Source of the DNA: Candidatus Woesearchaeota archaeon
Lineage (GTDB): Archaea; Nanobdellota; Nanobdellia; SCGC-AAA011-G17; JACPIM01
Direction of reading: 5' to 3'
NCBI GenBank assembly: GCA_016188045.1
Contig: JACPIM010000007.1
Span: 30,334 to 94,333 of the forward strand
Length of the DNA: 64,000 nucleotides
The position numbers were made by a program, and so were the translations under genes. Below the pieces are notes generated by a model. It was not told the DNA's origin, did not search any database, and saw only the letters and a program-made list of their open reading frames with translations. This document shows, one piece after another, positions 17,263 to 27,119 of the stretch. Every line of letters starts with the position of its first letter. Position 1 is the stretch's first letter.

Positions 17263-19554
17263 TTAACCCAGATAGCTTGGCACTTTTTGTATTGCTGCTC
17301 TTGCCGTTCTGATATATTCCTCTTCAATCTCTTTATATCTTTTTAATTCATCTTCTTGTATGGACGGTTTTGTTTTTTCTAAGGCTTCTTTAAAATCTTC
17401 CATGCATATTTGTTTTACTTTTATGTTTTTTCTTAAAGCTATTAATGCTGCTTCTCTGCATAATCCTTCTATATCTGCTCCTACAAAAAACTCTGTTTCT
17501 CTTGCTAGATCTTTTAAGTTTACATCTGAAGTTAAAGGCATGTTTTTCGTGTGAATATTAAAAATTTCTTCTCTACTCAGTATATCTGGAATCTTAGTCG
17601 ATAGAATTTTATCAAATCTTCCCGGCCTTAATAATCCTGGATCTAACATGTCTGGCCTATTTGTTGCTGCTAATACCACCACTCCTGCCATTTCCTCTAA
17701 ACCATCCATTTCTGTTAATAATTGATTTACAACTCTTTCAGTTGCTCTAGATCCTTCATCTATTCCGCCTCTTCTTGAAGCTATTGCATCTATTTCATCA
17801 AAGAAAATTATTGTTGGTGCGGCTTGCCTTGCTTTTTCGAAAACCTTTCTAATTCCCTTTTCGCTTTCTCCGACCCATTTACTAATTAGTTCTGGTCCTT
17901 TCACATAAATAAAATTTGCTTCTGACTCTGATGCAACTGCTTTTGCCAATAAAGTTTTACCTGTGCCTGGAGGACCATACATCAAAATCCCCCTGGGAGC
18001 CCTAATACCCATTTTTGTAAAAACTTCTGGGTTCTTTAATGGCCATTCGACTGCTTCATTTAATGTTTGCTTTAGTTGTTCTAATCCACCAACTTGATCC
18101 CATTTAACATTTGGAGTTTCTATTAATACTTCTCTTAATGCTGAGGGCCTTACTAATTTTAATGCCTCTTTAAAATCTCTATCTGTAATCAATAATCGGT
18201 TTAATAATTCTTGGGGGATTTCTTTATCTTCTTTTAAGTTAATATCTGGCAAAATCCTTCTTAAAACATTCATTGCTGCTTCCTTACATAAAGCAGACAA
18301 ATCTGCCCCAACAAAACCATGAGTAATGTCTGCTAATTTTGTTAAAGAAACATCTTTATCTAGTGGCATATTTCTTGTATGAATTTTTAAAATATTCAAT
18401 CTTCCTTTTTTATTCGGAACACCAATTGATACTTCCCTGTCAAATCTTCCTGGTCTTCTTAAAGCGGGATCTAGGGCGTTTGGTCTATTTGTTGCACCAA
18501 TTACCACAACTTTTCCACGACCTTTTAATCCATCCATCATAGTTAACAATTGAGAAACCATCCTTCTTTCTACTTCACCATATGTCTCTTCTCTCTTTGG
18601 AGCAATTGAATCTATCTCATCAATAAAAATAATTGATGGCGCGCTTTTTTCTGCTTCATTAAACACTTCTCGGATTTTCTTTTCACTTTCTCCATAAAAC
18701 TTAGAAGTTAATTCTGGACCATTGACCAATAAAAAGTTTGAATCTGTTTCATTTGCAACTGCTTTTGCCAATAAAGTTTTACCTGTACCTGGAGGACCAT
18801 GAAGTAAAACTCCTTTTGGAGCTTCAACACCTAGTCTTTCAAAAATTTCTGGGTGTTTTAATGGAAGCTCAACCATTTCACGTATTTTTTTAACTTCATC
18901 TTCCAATCCACCAATATCTTCATAAGTAACATCAAAAACACGAGAATCTTCTGATACTTCAATTGCTTTTGAAGAAACCGTTAAGGATGTATTTTCAGTT
19001 ATTATCACCGGTTCTTTTGGATTTGTGTCTGCGACTATGAATTTTAATGAACCGAAACCGAAACCACCCATAAAACCTTGCTCGAAAACATCAAATATGT
19101 CTTCAAATGGAGAACCCGTCATTGTTCTTCTTCTTGATTTTGTTCCACCTAAGGCGACTATATCTCCTTTTAATATTGGTCTTCCTAACAAACTCCTTTT
19201 GAATAATTCTGGATCTGCTTGTATCATAACTCCTTGCTGTGCGGGGGCTATAGTGACTGACTTTGCTTCTTTTACTTCTGCTTTTCTGATTTTTACTAAT
19301 TCTCCTATGCCGGTTTTAGCATTTCTCCTAAGAATTCCGTCCATTCTTATAATAGATTGACCTATGTCTGTGGGATAAGCTCGGTCTACAATGCCAACTG
19401 TTGTTTTTCCGCCTTCTATTTCTATAATATCTCCTGGACGAACGCCTATTTGTCTCATTGTTTGAGAATCTATTCTTACTATGCCTTTGTATGCTTCCTC
19501 TTGCAACGCTTCTTGCACTTTTAATTTTGTTTCAATTGATTTTTCTTTGAACAT
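17263..19554 (-). CDS. cdc48: Cdc48/VCP-type AAA+ unfoldase
   Basis: A 763-residue protein with the N-domain (1-190) and two AAA+ modules. Walker A motifs GPPGTGKT are at 253-260 and 527-534, each followed by an IDEIDS/FDEIDA Walker B and an NRP second region of homology. It unfolds proteins for the archaeal proteasome. The N-domain has a Gly/Phe-rich loop ([13 protein letters not shown]). The C-terminus ends in SYLG; the Tyr is antepenultimate, so this is not a standard HbYX tail. Upstream is a zinc/AbrB regulator 1 nt away, and grpE-dnaK-dnaJ follow. Confidence 0.95.
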   Translation of the reverse strand: MFKEKSIETKLKVQEALQEEAYKGIVRIDSQTMRQIGVRPGDIIEIEGGKTTVGIVDRAYPTDIGQSIIRMDGILRRNAKTGIGELVKIRKAEVKEAKSVTIAPAQQGVMIQADPELFKRSLLGRPILKGDIVALGGTKSRRRTMTGSPFEDIFDVFEQGFMGGFGFGSLKFIVADTNPKEPVIITENTSLTVSSKAIEVSEDSRVFDVTYEDIGGLEDEVKKIREMVELPLKHPEIFERLGVEAPKGVLLHGPPGTGKTLLAKAVANETDSNFLLVNGPELTSKFYGESEKKIREVFNEAEKSAPSIIFIDEIDSIAPKREETYGEVERRMVSQLLTMMDGLKGRGKVVVIGATNRPNALDPALRRPGRFDREVSIGVPNKKGRLNILKIHTRNMPLDKDVSLTKLADITHGFVGADLSALCKEAAMNVLRRILPDINLKEDKEIPQELLNRLLITDRDFKEALKLVRPSALREVLIETPNVKWDQVGGLEQLKQTLNEAVEWPLKNPEVFTKMGIRAPRGILMYGPPGTGKTLLAKAVASESEANFIYVKGPELISKWVGESEKGIRKVFEKARQAAPTIIFFDEIDAIASRRGGIDEGSRATERVVNQLLTEMDGLEEMAGVVVLAATNRPDMLDPGLLRPGRFDKILSTKIPDILSREEIFNIHTKNMPLTSDVNLKDLARETEFFVGADIEGLCREAALIALRKNIKVKQICMEDFKEALEKTKPSIQEDELKRYKEIEEEYIRTARAAIQKVPSYLG

Positions 19555-19555
19555 T

Positions 19556-19909
19556 TTAAAATCTCCTCATGAAGTTATTAAAAAATAAAGACAATTTACC
19601 TGGTTCTTCTAATGATAATTTAATTAATTTATCAATTTCTTTATTTAATTCCTCATGAAACTCAATTATTTCTCTTGGTATTGAAACTGTATATGAATTG
19701 CCGACCATTCTTAGCTTAACTTGAAATTCTTTGTGTTTGAGCTTATTAAAATCTGTATATTCTGTTAAATCTACCGGGTGGTAGATTATTTTGTTACATG
19801 TAGGGCATTTTTTAGCTCTTAATCTAAAACCCTCTTTGAAAACAGTTAAATCATTAGTTTTTTCCTGACATTGATTACATAAGATTGTATTATTGAATAT
19901 ATCTTCCAT
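19556..19909 (-). CDS. zinc-ribbon plus AbrB/SpoVT-like regulator heading the chaperone operon
   Basis: A 117-residue protein. Cysteine pairs CNQC and CPTC form a zinc ribbon in the first 50 residues. A swapped-hairpin AbrB-like strand (VKLRMVGNSYTVSIPREIIEF) and a C-terminal helix follow. It is the first gene of the chaperone operon, 1 nt before cdc48. Its own promoter has TGTATAC and GTATACA (19911-19931) between TATA and ATG. Autoregulation and control of the chaperones are plausible inferences. No direct evidence identifies the inducer. Confidence 0.75.
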   Translation of the reverse strand: MEDIFNNTILCNQCQEKTNDLTVFKEGFRLRAKKCPTCNKIIYHPVDLTEYTDFNKLKHKEFQVKLRMVGNSYTVSIPREIIEFHEELNKEIDKLIKLSLEEPGKLSLFFNNFMRRF

Positions 19910-19910
19910 G

Positions 19911-19931
19911 TGTATACTTCTGGTGTATACA
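19911..19931 (-). promoter_or_regulatory. inverted-repeat operator of the cdc48-grpE-dnaK-dnaJ operon
   Basis: TGTATAC (19911-19917) and GTATACA (19925-19931) are a perfect 7-bp inverted repeat with a 7-nt spacer. It lies between the TATA element TTTATATATAGG and the ATG at 19909. A protein bound here would cover the transcription start, which is the geometry of an archaeal repressor site. Confidence 0.55.
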
Positions 19932-19986
19932 ACCTATATATAAATATTTCGATTAATGTGGCTTTGCACTAAAATTACCTGTCTTT

Positions 19987-20079
19987 ATGTGCAAAATACA
20001 TTTCTGCGCATTTTTTAGGTCAATCTACAGTCCGAGTCAAAACTCTCTTGAACAAGAATTAGATAATTTAGCGAGTTAA
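19987..20079 (+). CDS. possible 30-residue small ORF
   Basis: An ATG at 19987 opens 30 codons ending at TAA 20077-20079, in the gap between the chaperone operon promoter and a small membrane-protein gene. The peptide begins MCKIHFCAFFRSIYS and ends in an amphipathic SLEQELDNLAS. It is divergent from the chaperone operon, and the TATA-like CTATATATAAAT could serve both strands. Length gives little statistical support; the rest of the gap shows nothing else. Confidence 0.22.
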   Translation: MCKIHFCAFFRSIYSPSQNSLEQELDNLAS

Positions 20080-20098
20080 TTAAAAAACAAAAAAGAAG

Positions 20099-20440
20099 TT
20101 ATTTCATATTTTTAATAGCAACTACTCCAATTAACACCACTAAAACCCATTTTAAGTAATCAAACAACATCATTATTAAATCAAAACCCGGTTGAATAAC
20201 TGCTAAATAAGAAGCAAACGGATTTTCTGTTGCTATTGCAAATTCAACTATTTTTAATCCTACTAGTGCTAAAACAAAAATATCTATTAATGATGTAAAA
20301 GATTCTACTGATTTTCTATCCTTTATGAAACTTAATAAAAAATCATTTAGTAATGGAACTACTCTTGTTATCGCGACATGCCCTCCTATTATAACAAAAA
20401 CTATTTTTAAAATATTGATTGCAATAATTTCTGCAGTCAT
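20099..20440 (-). CDS. small membrane protein of unknown function
   Basis: A 113-residue protein with three hydrophobic helices (about 4-22, 45-68 and 84-108) and a short basic loop (SFIKDRKSVESF). No catalytic motif is visible. The start is secured by a near-perfect Shine-Dalgarno GAGGTGAT five nt before the ATG. That is unusual here because most genes look leaderless. Just upstream of the SD is a 9-bp perfect palindrome (20456-20476) that also occurs before the gene ending at 38219. Confidence 0.72.
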   Translation of the reverse strand: MTAEIIAINILKIVFVIIGGHVAITRVVPLLNDFLLSFIKDRKSVESFTSLIDIFVLALVGLKIVEFAIATENPFASYLAVIQPGFDLIMMLFDYLKWVLVVLIGVVAIKNMK

Positions 20441-20455
20441 AATATCACCTCATTT

Positions 20456-20476
20456 ATAAGAAACTGCGTTTCTTAT
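20456..20476 (-). promoter_or_regulatory. palindrome adjacent to Shine-Dalgarno site (dispersed element, copy A)
   Basis: ATAAGAAAC-TGC-GTTTCTTAT is a perfect 9-bp inverted repeat with a 3-nt loop. In the transcript of the 20440 gene it forms a hairpin that ends 3-4 nt before GAGGTGAT. The same hairpin-plus-SD arrangement lies at 38453-38485, and a near-copy lies in the tRNA-Lys intron at 31101-31120. It could be a DNA operator or an RNA structure controlling ribosome access. Confidence 0.55.
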
Positions 20477-20554
20477 CATCTTTCTTTATATTCACCGGTA
20501 TATAAATTTTTGGCTAAGAAAGATTTAAAAACTTGCAAAAAAACATAGAATGCA

Positions 20555-21664
20555 ATGCTAAAATTACCTGGCAGAGGGAAAAAGAGGGAGGGTTTTAGTT
20601 TTTTTACTCCTTATAAAAATCTTATAGATGTAGTTGGGACTAGAAAACTAAAAATAAAAGAAACTGCTTCTGGTAGTTACAATAAATTACCTGATTCTAT
20701 GTTTAGTGAAGAAAAAAAGAAAAGTGGCTTAATAAAAATTACAAACTTAGAAAAAGTATTTGGAAAACACCTTATATTACATAACATTCATTTGGAGATT
20801 CCGCCTGGAAAAATATTTGGAATTATAGGTGAAAGTGGTTCTGGCAAGACCACCCTATTAAGATTAATAATCGGGTATTATAAACTAACAAAGGGAGAAA
20901 TCACTTTTGATGGGAAAGATATTGTGAAAGATGTTAAATTTGTTAGAAAAAATTTCGGTTTTGCAACGCAAGATAATTCTTTTTATAAGGATTTGACTGT
21001 TGAAGAAAATATAAGGTTTTTTGGCGAGTTATATGGGTTAGAAAAAAATTATCTAAATGAAACAATAGATAGAATACTCAAGTTAGTTGAACTTATTGAT
21101 GTGAGGAAAAGGCTTGCAAGGCATTTAAGCGGTGGGATGAAAAGGAGACTTGATTTGGCTTGCGCTTTGATACATGATCCTAGCGTATTAATACTTGATG
21201 AACCAACAGAAGATTTAGATCCTAGACTAAGAGAGCAGTTATTGAACTTGATAAAGAACATTAATAATCACGGCACTACAGTTATATTTACTTCACATCT
21301 TTTAGAAGAAATTGAGTATTTATGTGATAAGGTTGCTGTGTTGTCTCAAGGTACTATAGCAAAAGTAGGCAGTCCTAACGAATTAAGAGAAGCATACAAA
21401 AAAGGTGAAGAGATACATATTGTTTTAGAGAATTCTAAGAATTATAATATATATGCTAAGAAATTGAAAGGATTGCAGTTGAATATTGATGGAAATAAAA
21501 TGATAGTATATGTGCCTGAAAAACAGAATTCGGTAGTTATTCTTAAAAAAATCTTGTCCTGGGTAAGCAAAGACGGACAAAAAGTAGTGCTTGCTGACAT
21601 AAGAAAACCAAATTTAACAGAAGTTTTTTCAAATTTAATAAAAGATGGTAAAAAGAGAAGATAA
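20555..21664 (+). CDS. ABC transporter ATP-binding protein (drug/antibiotic-type exporter)
   Basis: A 369-residue ATPase. An N-terminal extension of about 60 residues precedes the ABC domain. Walker A is GESGSGKTTLLR, the signature is HLSGGMKRRLDLACAL, Walker B is VLILDEPTEDLD and the switch His is in TSHLLEEI. A C-terminal regulatory domain (about 280-369) follows. The order matches DrrA/CcmA-like ATPases that drive ABC-2 permeases. The next gene, overlapping by 20 nt, is such a permease. Confidence 0.9.
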   Translation: MLKLPGRGKKREGFSFFTPYKNLIDVVGTRKLKIKETASGSYNKLPDSMFSEEKKKSGLIKITNLEKVFGKHLILHNIHLEIPPGKIFGIIGESGSGKTTLLRLIIGYYKLTKGEITFDGKDIVKDVKFVRKNFGFATQDNSFYKDLTVEENIRFFGELYGLEKNYLNETIDRILKLVELIDVRKRLARHLSGGMKRRLDLACALIHDPSVLILDEPTEDLDPRLREQLLNLIKNINNHGTTVIFTSHLLEEIEYLCDKVAVLSQGTIAKVGSPNELREAYKKGEEIHIVLENSKNYNIYAKKLKGLQLNIDGNKMIVYVPEKQNSVVILKKILSWVSKDGQKVVLADIRKPNLTEVFSNLIKDGKKRR

Positions 21665-23225
21665 AAAAAATAACAAGTATAGAAAAAGTTATGTTTTTAG
21701 TAATTTACTTGCTATAATAATTAAAAATATAAAATTAATTGCGAGAAGCAAAAGCTCATCAATAATAGTTTTATTGGGTCCGTTACTAATAATAGTACTA
21801 ATTGGGACTGCTTATAATACTTCTAACATTTATGACATAAGAATCGGAGCTTATTCTAGTGAGTATAGTGATTTATCTAATTCTATATTAGAAATAATAG
21901 GAAAACAGTTTACTGTAATAAAAATGAATTCCAAAGAGGAATGTATTTCTAGTTTAAAATCATCATTGATTCATGTCTGTGCAATAATGCCCAGTAAACT
22001 TGAAGTGGGATCTAAAGAGCCAATTGATTTTAATGTTGATCAATCAAGAGTAAACTTGGTTTGGATAGTAATTGATGCCATAAGCACAGAGGTTTCTTCA
22101 AAGAAAAGTGAATTAAGTTTGCAAATGACTACCTCTATTTTAAATGTGTTAGGCGATGCAAGAAGCAAGATTGAAGATAAAAAAAATGCCTTAGCTAGTG
22201 TTGGTGAAAGCAACAAAGAAGCATTAACAAGGTTGGAATCTGTTTCTTCTGGTTTAGAAGAATTGAGCTTGGATGTTGAGAAAAAGATTGATGTAAGCAA
22301 GATAAGCCAGAAACTGGATGAAGTGATAGCGGCAAATAACTTAAGTAGCGATGCTTTCGAACCTGTTAAAAAAACAATAAAAAATGTTTTAAATAATACT
22401 AAAAGTTTTGAAAAGGAATTAATCGAAAAAACAACAAATTCTGTTACTGGACTTGAAGATGTTAAAGATGACGTTTCCGATTCTGTTACTGGACTTGAAG
22501 ATGTAAAGGCAAGTCTGGAGGCTCTAAAAAAGAGTATAGATTCTGTTATGGGGACTAGTGCTGAAACTATTGTGAGTCCAATACAAACAAATGTTATCCC
22601 TGTTGTGACTGAGAAAACACATTTAAGCTTCTTGTTCCCAACTTTGTTGGTTTTGATAATAATGTTAATAGGGCTTTTATTAAGCAGCGGATTTGTTGTT
22701 AGGGAGAAAACCAGCTCTGCTTATTTCAGAAATTTTATAACACCTACGAAAGATAGCATATTCCTGTTTGGACATTTTTTAACTAATTTTTTTATTTTAA
22801 TTTTACAGCTTGCCATAATCTTAATAATCGCCTCAATATTCTTTAAAGATGATTTAGTAAATGTGTTGTATCCTGCTTCTGTTTCATTAATAATCATCTG
22901 TGGGGTATTTATACTGGTGGGTATGTTGCTTGGTTACCTGTTTAAAAGCGAAGAAACTTCAATGTTGGCTACTGTTTGTGTAGCTAGTTTATTTTTATTT
23001 TTCTCTAGTACTATTTTACCATTAGAAACCTTGCCTAGTTACTTGAAAAACATTGCAGATTATAATCCTTTTGTCTTATCTGAAGGAATATTAAAAAAGG
23101 TGATGTTATTTAAGTATGGTTTAAGTGAAGTAAATCAATTTTTGATAATATTAATTTCTTATATTGCACTATTGTTTATTTTAGTATATTTAGCTCAAAA
23201 AATAAGCAAAAGGCAAACGCAGTAA
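21645..23225 (+). CDS. ABC-2 family permease with large coiled-coil external domain
   Basis: A 526-residue membrane protein. One helix at about 33-55 is followed by an extracytoplasmic region of some 270 residues, rich in Ser/Lys/Glu coiled coil. Five C-terminal helices then start near LSFLFPTLLVLIIMLIGLLLS. The topology matches ABC-2/YhgE-type exporters. The coiled-coil part contains a recent 42-nt tandem duplication (SVTGLEDVKDDVSD/SVTGLEDVKASL). It is partnered with the overlapping ATPase. The substrate is unknown; lipids, peptides or surface polymers are candidates. Confidence 0.85.
   Translation: MVKREDKKNNKYRKSYVFSNLLAIIIKNIKLIARSKSSSIIVLLGPLLIIVLIGTAYNTSNIYDIRIGAYSSEYSDLSNSILEIIGKQFTVIKMNSKEECISSLKSSLIHVCAIMPSKLEVGSKEPIDFNVDQSRVNLVWIVIDAISTEVSSKKSELSLQMTTSILNVLGDARSKIEDKKNALASVGESNKEALTRLESVSSGLEELSLDVEKKIDVSKISQKLDEVIAANNLSSDAFEPVKKTIKNVLNNTKSFEKELIEKTTNSVTGLEDVKDDVSDSVTGLEDVKASLEALKKSIDSVMGTSAETIVSPIQTNVIPVVTEKTHLSFLFPTLLVLIIMLIGLLLSSGFVVREKTSSAYFRNFITPTKDSIFLFGHFLTNFFILILQLAIILIIASIFFKDDLVNVLYPASVSLIIICGVFILVGMLLGYLFKSEETSMLATVCVASLFLFFSSTILPLETLPSYLKNIADYNPFVLSEGILKKVMLFKYGLSEVNQFLIILISYIALLFILVYLAQKISKRQTQ
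22439..22504 (+). repeat. in-frame tandem duplication (24 identical nt, period 42)
   Basis: The 24 nt at 22439-22462 recur exactly at 22481-22504. The 42-nt period equals 14 residues (two turns of a heptad), so the coiled coil is lengthened without a frame change. Confidence 0.7.
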
Positions 23226-23279
23226 TCTTTATTTTTAAGTATAACAAACTATTTAACGTTAAAACTAAACCTATTATGT

Positions 23280-23909
23280 ATGATAAGTACTGGTAACAAA
23301 GAGCTGGATTCTTTTTTGGATGGATATGGGAATGATATTAATGTTATCTATGGTCCTGCCGCATCAGGGAAGACTACCCTAGCCATTATTGCGACGATAG
23401 GGCAATTAAAAAAAGACAAAAAAGTTGTTTTTTTAGATACTGAAAATGGATTCTCTATTGATAGGTTTATGCAGATTTGTGGAATAAGTTATTTGAATTA
23501 TTTAGATAGATTATTGTTGATAAGGATTAATAATTTTGAAGAGCAATGCAAAAAAACTGATAGCTTGATAAATCTTGTCGGAATTGATTTGGTGATAGTT
23601 GACTCTTTAGGAATATTCTATAGAAAAGAAGTTAAAGAAGATCACCTTGAAATAAATAGAAAAATGGACAGACAATTAAGAGTTTTAACTGAAATAACCA
23701 GGAAGGGGGTTCCTGTAATAATAACAAACCAGGTATCTACTGATGCTGAAACTGGTGAAATAAAAATGGTTGGTGGCGATATGGTGAAGACCTGGGCTAA
23801 AAAACTGATAGAGCTGAAAAAAGAACCTAGAAAAATAATCCTAAAAAAACCAGAAGAAAAAGAAATAAAATTTGAAATTGTTAATGAGGGAATTAAACTT
23901 TTTCTTTGA
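23280..23909 (+). CDS. radB: RadB recombinase paralog
   Basis: A 209-residue RecA-fold protein. Walker A is YGPAASGKTTLA at about 25-36 and Walker B is IDLVIVDSLG. The ITNQVSTDAETGE segment is typical of RadA/RadB loop regions. The length matches RadB, the short archaeal RadA paralog that assists homologous recombination; the N-terminal helix-hairpin-helix domain of RadA is absent. It converges on topA with a 17-nt overlap. The promoter region is AT-rich and the ATG probably follows a short leader. Confidence 0.92.
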   Translation: MISTGNKELDSFLDGYGNDINVIYGPAASGKTTLAIIATIGQLKKDKKVVFLDTENGFSIDRFMQICGISYLNYLDRLLLIRINNFEEQCKKTDSLINLVGIDLVIVDSLGIFYRKEVKEDHLEINRKMDRQLRVLTEITRKGVPVIITNQVSTDAETGEIKMVGGDMVKTWAKKLIELKKEPRKIILKKPEEKEIKFEIVNEGIKLFL

Positions 23910-26061
23910 CTTTATTGTTTACATATTCAACATATTTGCATTTTGGATAAGTAGAACACCCTATGAATGAATTATAAATGCTTTTTCTTATTACCAGTTC
24001 TGAACCGCAATTAGGGCATTTTTTATTTTTGTCTGATTTTATCTCTGATTTTTTTGAGGGGCATTCTTTATTTATACAAGTTGATAATGGTCTTTTTCCC
24101 TTTTTTATAATTAATATTGTTGGATGTTGGCAATGCTCGCATATTTCTTTAGTTGATTTTATTAAAGCGCCTTTTGGAATTGAAAATGTTGTTCCGCATA
24201 TTTTATACTTGTCACAACTTATGAATAATCCAAAACGCCCTTTTCTTATACTAAGTAATCCTTCCTCGCAATTAGGACATTTTCCTATTAAAGAAGTTTG
24301 AGCTTGAGTTTCCCGATTTGCCGCTAATAACTCCTTTCCTATTTTTAATTCATTTTCTTTGAAATGATTTGACGATTTTGTGATAAATTCCTTTGCCTCC
24401 TCTAAAACTTCCTTTGGTGATTTTTGCTTATTTTGTATTTGTTCTAATTCTTCTTCAAAGTGTCTGGTTAATTCTTCATCTAAAATCTCAGGAACATATT
24501 TTTTTAATGTTTGAACTGTTTTTAATCCCAAGTCAGTAACTTCAATTGATTTTTCTTGTACGTAATTTCTTTCATATAATGTATCAAGTATTAATGATCT
24601 GGTCGCTTTTGTTCCCAGCCCTTTTGATTCTAATTCTTTAATTATTGAGGCCTGGGTAAATCTTTTTGGTGGTTGCGTTTCTTTTTCGTGCAATTTAATT
24701 TCTTTTACTTTTAATTCTTGTTTTTCTTTTAAATCTGGCAATGTTTGTTCTTCAAACTTTGCAAATCTACCATACAAGATATGCCAACCTGGTTCTACTG
24801 TTCTTGTTCCTGAAGTTACAAAAATTTCTTTATTAACATCTATGTCTACAGACATTGTTTCTCTTATTGCATCTTGACCAAAGGTAGCTAAAAAACGATG
24901 GGTTATTAGGTCATATAATCTTTCTTCCTGCGGTCTTAATTTTCCAATTTCTCCTGTAACAAATATTGCTGGATGAGCCGGATCTGATTTTGGCCCTTCA
25001 TGTGGAATTAATTTTTCTGGCAATAATTTTACTAATTTTGAAAATTTTTCTTGCTTGGATAATTTATCTAAAATTTTTTTATAACCTAAAGAAATTGGAA
25101 GTTTTTGTGAAGAAGTTCTTGGATAAGAGATATAGCCCCTAATATATAAATTCTGGGCTAGTTGCAATGTTTGCTTTGGAGTGAAACCAAGCTTTTTGTA
25201 AGATTCTAATTGCAAAGAAGTTAAATCGAATGGATATGGCGGTTTTTGTGTTTTTTTGGTTTTTTTAATTGAAGAAACTATTGCTGATTTTCCTTTTGTT
25301 CTTTTTATTATGTCTTGCGCTTCTTTTTTATCCTTAAACTGCCCTTTTTTATGAAAGGCATTTAATTTGTCTGTGATTAATTCTATTTCCCAAAATGGTT
25401 CTGGCTTAAATTTCTTTATTTCCAATTCTTTTTTTGCTAAAATATCTAAAGTTGGTCCCTGGACCCTGCCTATTGACATAAGTTTGAATGATCCTGCTTT
25501 TTTTATTGATAATGTTAGCGCACGGCTAAGACTAATACCGTAGAAAAAATCTAAGAAATGACGAGTTTCACCAGACTCAAATAGAGGAAAATCTATATGC
25601 GGTTTTGGATTTTGAAAGGCATTAAGCAGATCTTCTTTGGTCATTGTTGAGAATTCCATACGTTTGGCATCTTTTTGTTTACAGGCAAATCTTAGGATGT
25701 TATAACCAATTAACTCTCCTTCCAGATCTTTATCTGTTCCTAGATAAAACTCATCACATTCTTTTGCTAGTTGCTCTATTAGTAATAAATAACTTTTAGT
25801 GAATTCTGCTTTTTTTGAGGCTTTATAGGATTCTACCCATCCAATATCAAACACAGGATAGGTCCATCCTTTTTTGTTTACTTCTCTAAGGATATATAGA
25901 TGACCAACAGCACAAACTACCAAGATCTCTTTGTTTTTGTGCTTAACTTGATAATATTTTATTTTATCCTGGGATTTTATGCCTATTTTTTTATCTGCCA
26001 GGGCTTCAGCTATTTTTTTTGCTGCCGAAGGCTTCTCTGCTATAATCAAGGTTTTTTTCAT
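23893..26061 (-). CDS. topA: type IA DNA topoisomerase
   Basis: About 722 residues from the ATG at 26061; an in-frame TTG at 26076 is not preferred. The Toprim domain starts at KTLIIAEKPSAAKKIAEAL and contains the acidic DKDLEGELIGYNI. The catalytic region has RGYISYPRTSSQKLP with the active-site Tyr. The C-terminus carries four-Cys zinc modules (CPNCEEGLLSIRKGRFG, CEHCQHP, CPNCGSELVIRKS). It relaxes negative supercoils. No reverse-gyrase helicase domain is attached. The next gene upstream on this strand belongs to the orphan set and is a separate unit. Confidence 0.95.
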   Translation of the reverse strand: MKKTLIIAEKPSAAKKIAEALADKKIGIKSQDKIKYYQVKHKNKEILVVCAVGHLYILREVNKKGWTYPVFDIGWVESYKASKKAEFTKSYLLLIEQLAKECDEFYLGTDKDLEGELIGYNILRFACKQKDAKRMEFSTMTKEDLLNAFQNPKPHIDFPLFESGETRHFLDFFYGISLSRALTLSIKKAGSFKLMSIGRVQGPTLDILAKKELEIKKFKPEPFWEIELITDKLNAFHKKGQFKDKKEAQDIIKRTKGKSAIVSSIKKTKKTQKPPYPFDLTSLQLESYKKLGFTPKQTLQLAQNLYIRGYISYPRTSSQKLPISLGYKKILDKLSKQEKFSKLVKLLPEKLIPHEGPKSDPAHPAIFVTGEIGKLRPQEERLYDLITHRFLATFGQDAIRETMSVDIDVNKEIFVTSGTRTVEPGWHILYGRFAKFEEQTLPDLKEKQELKVKEIKLHEKETQPPKRFTQASIIKELESKGLGTKATRSLILDTLYERNYVQEKSIEVTDLGLKTVQTLKKYVPEILDEELTRHFEEELEQIQNKQKSPKEVLEEAKEFITKSSNHFKENELKIGKELLAANRETQAQTSLIGKCPNCEEGLLSIRKGRFGLFISCDKYKICGTTFSIPKGALIKSTKEICEHCQHPTILIIKKGKRPLSTCINKECPSKKSEIKSDKNKKCPNCGSELVIRKSIYNSFIGCSTYPKCKYVEYVNNKVKEKV

Positions 26062-26135
26062 TTTAGTTAAGTTCAAATTTTTAGAAGGATATAAAAAAGT
26101 TATGTTTTAAAAAATTAAGAAAAAAACTAATTTAA

Positions 26136-27035
26136 TTAACTCTTCTTATGCGATCTTACTACTTCTTCTAGGAATTTCAGAAAACCTAAAGTTTGGATCT
26201 GTCTGTTTGTTACATATGTTTGACCCAAAACTAATCTTCTGCTCCTCAAATCCCTCTTGACCTGCCAAGATTCTAGAGGATAAGAACTATATTTTGAATC
26301 GGAAAATGCTTGTTCAAACTTTTGAGTCATGGATTGATCTATGCCGGTCGTGTTATCATTTGTAAGGTATCTTAATGTATTGCTGGCCCCTCGTAATGTT
26401 GCATATAAATAAAGTTCAAGTTTTTCTTCAAGGTCTTTAATTTGAAGAGGAAACAATTTGATTTCCATTAAACCTTTTTCATTTTGTTCCCAACCAAGAA
26501 AAGCGCTAGAGTTAGTTCTAACCATTTCTTGAAGACTCGTTATTCCGAGTGGATGGTCTATGAGCATAGTTTGGTTTACTCCTGGTATTCTCTTAAACTC
26601 GTGCAATGATCTACCAAACAAAGGCGCTTCATATTGCCAGGAATTTTGTACTAATGTTAAAGGACTAGCCCTATATGTTTCTGGAGTATGCAGCAAGAAA
26701 TGAATAAACACTTCATTGGGTAATTCTGTTTTTGGCTTCATCGGCCCATCGGCTATAGCATAAAGAACGTCGGTTTCGCCGTTTTGATAATTTTTTATAT
26801 TTTCTAGTATCTTTTGAAGAGTTTCATATTGAACTATAGTTAATTGTCCTTCAATTCCATTAGCTATAACTACAATATCCATGTCATTGACTCTTTCTAT
26901 ACCTCTGCCTTGGTCTGGTCTTTTTCCTATTAAAGTTACTGATTGAATATAAGGCAATTCACCTAGTTTATGTAAAAGAGAATCTAGCACTTTGGTTGAT
27001 TTTTCTCTTATCGGTTTCTCCTTTTGGTCCTTCAT
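26136..27035 (-). CDS. orphan protein with nucleotidyltransferase-like N-terminus, shared-promoter set
   Basis: A 299-residue soluble protein. Residues about 38-62 (VTLIGKRPDQGRGIERVNDM, then DIVVIANG) resemble the G...(S/N)DxD-hydrophobic core of nucleotidyltransferases. The GETDVLYAI stretch further on could supply the third acidic residue. The middle and C-terminal parts are helical and unrecognised. The typical GS dipeptide is replaced by GK, so activity is uncertain. The ATG is about 25 nt after the TATA of copy 3 of the shared operator block. Confidence 0.62.
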   Translation of the reverse strand: MKDQKEKPIREKSTKVLDSLLHKLGELPYIQSVTLIGKRPDQGRGIERVNDMDIVVIANGIEGQLTIVQYETLQKILENIKNYQNGETDVLYAIADGPMKPKTELPNEVFIHFLLHTPETYRASPLTLVQNSWQYEAPLFGRSLHEFKRIPGVNQTMLIDHPLGITSLQEMVRTNSSAFLGWEQNEKGLMEIKLFPLQIKDLEEKLELYLYATLRGASNTLRYLTNDNTTGIDQSMTQKFEQAFSDSKYSSYPLESWQVKRDLRSRRLVLGQTYVTNRQIQTLGFLKFLEEVVRSHKKS

Positions 27036-27054
27036 ATATTTGATATATTAAAAT

Positions 27055-27091
27055 ATTTTATAAGCCTTTCTATTTTTACTACTAACTAGTT
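27055..27091 (-). promoter_or_regulatory. shared operator-BRE-TATA block, copy 3
   Basis: Read towards the gene, ACTAGTTAGTAGT is followed by AAAAATAGAAAGGCTTATAA. The BRE/TATA half is identical to copy 5. The upstream half keeps the ACTA...AGT order but is less symmetric than in copies 1 and 2. Confidence 0.55.
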
Positions 27092-27119
27092 ATAGTCATA
27101 TTATAATCTTAGAGGAGAA

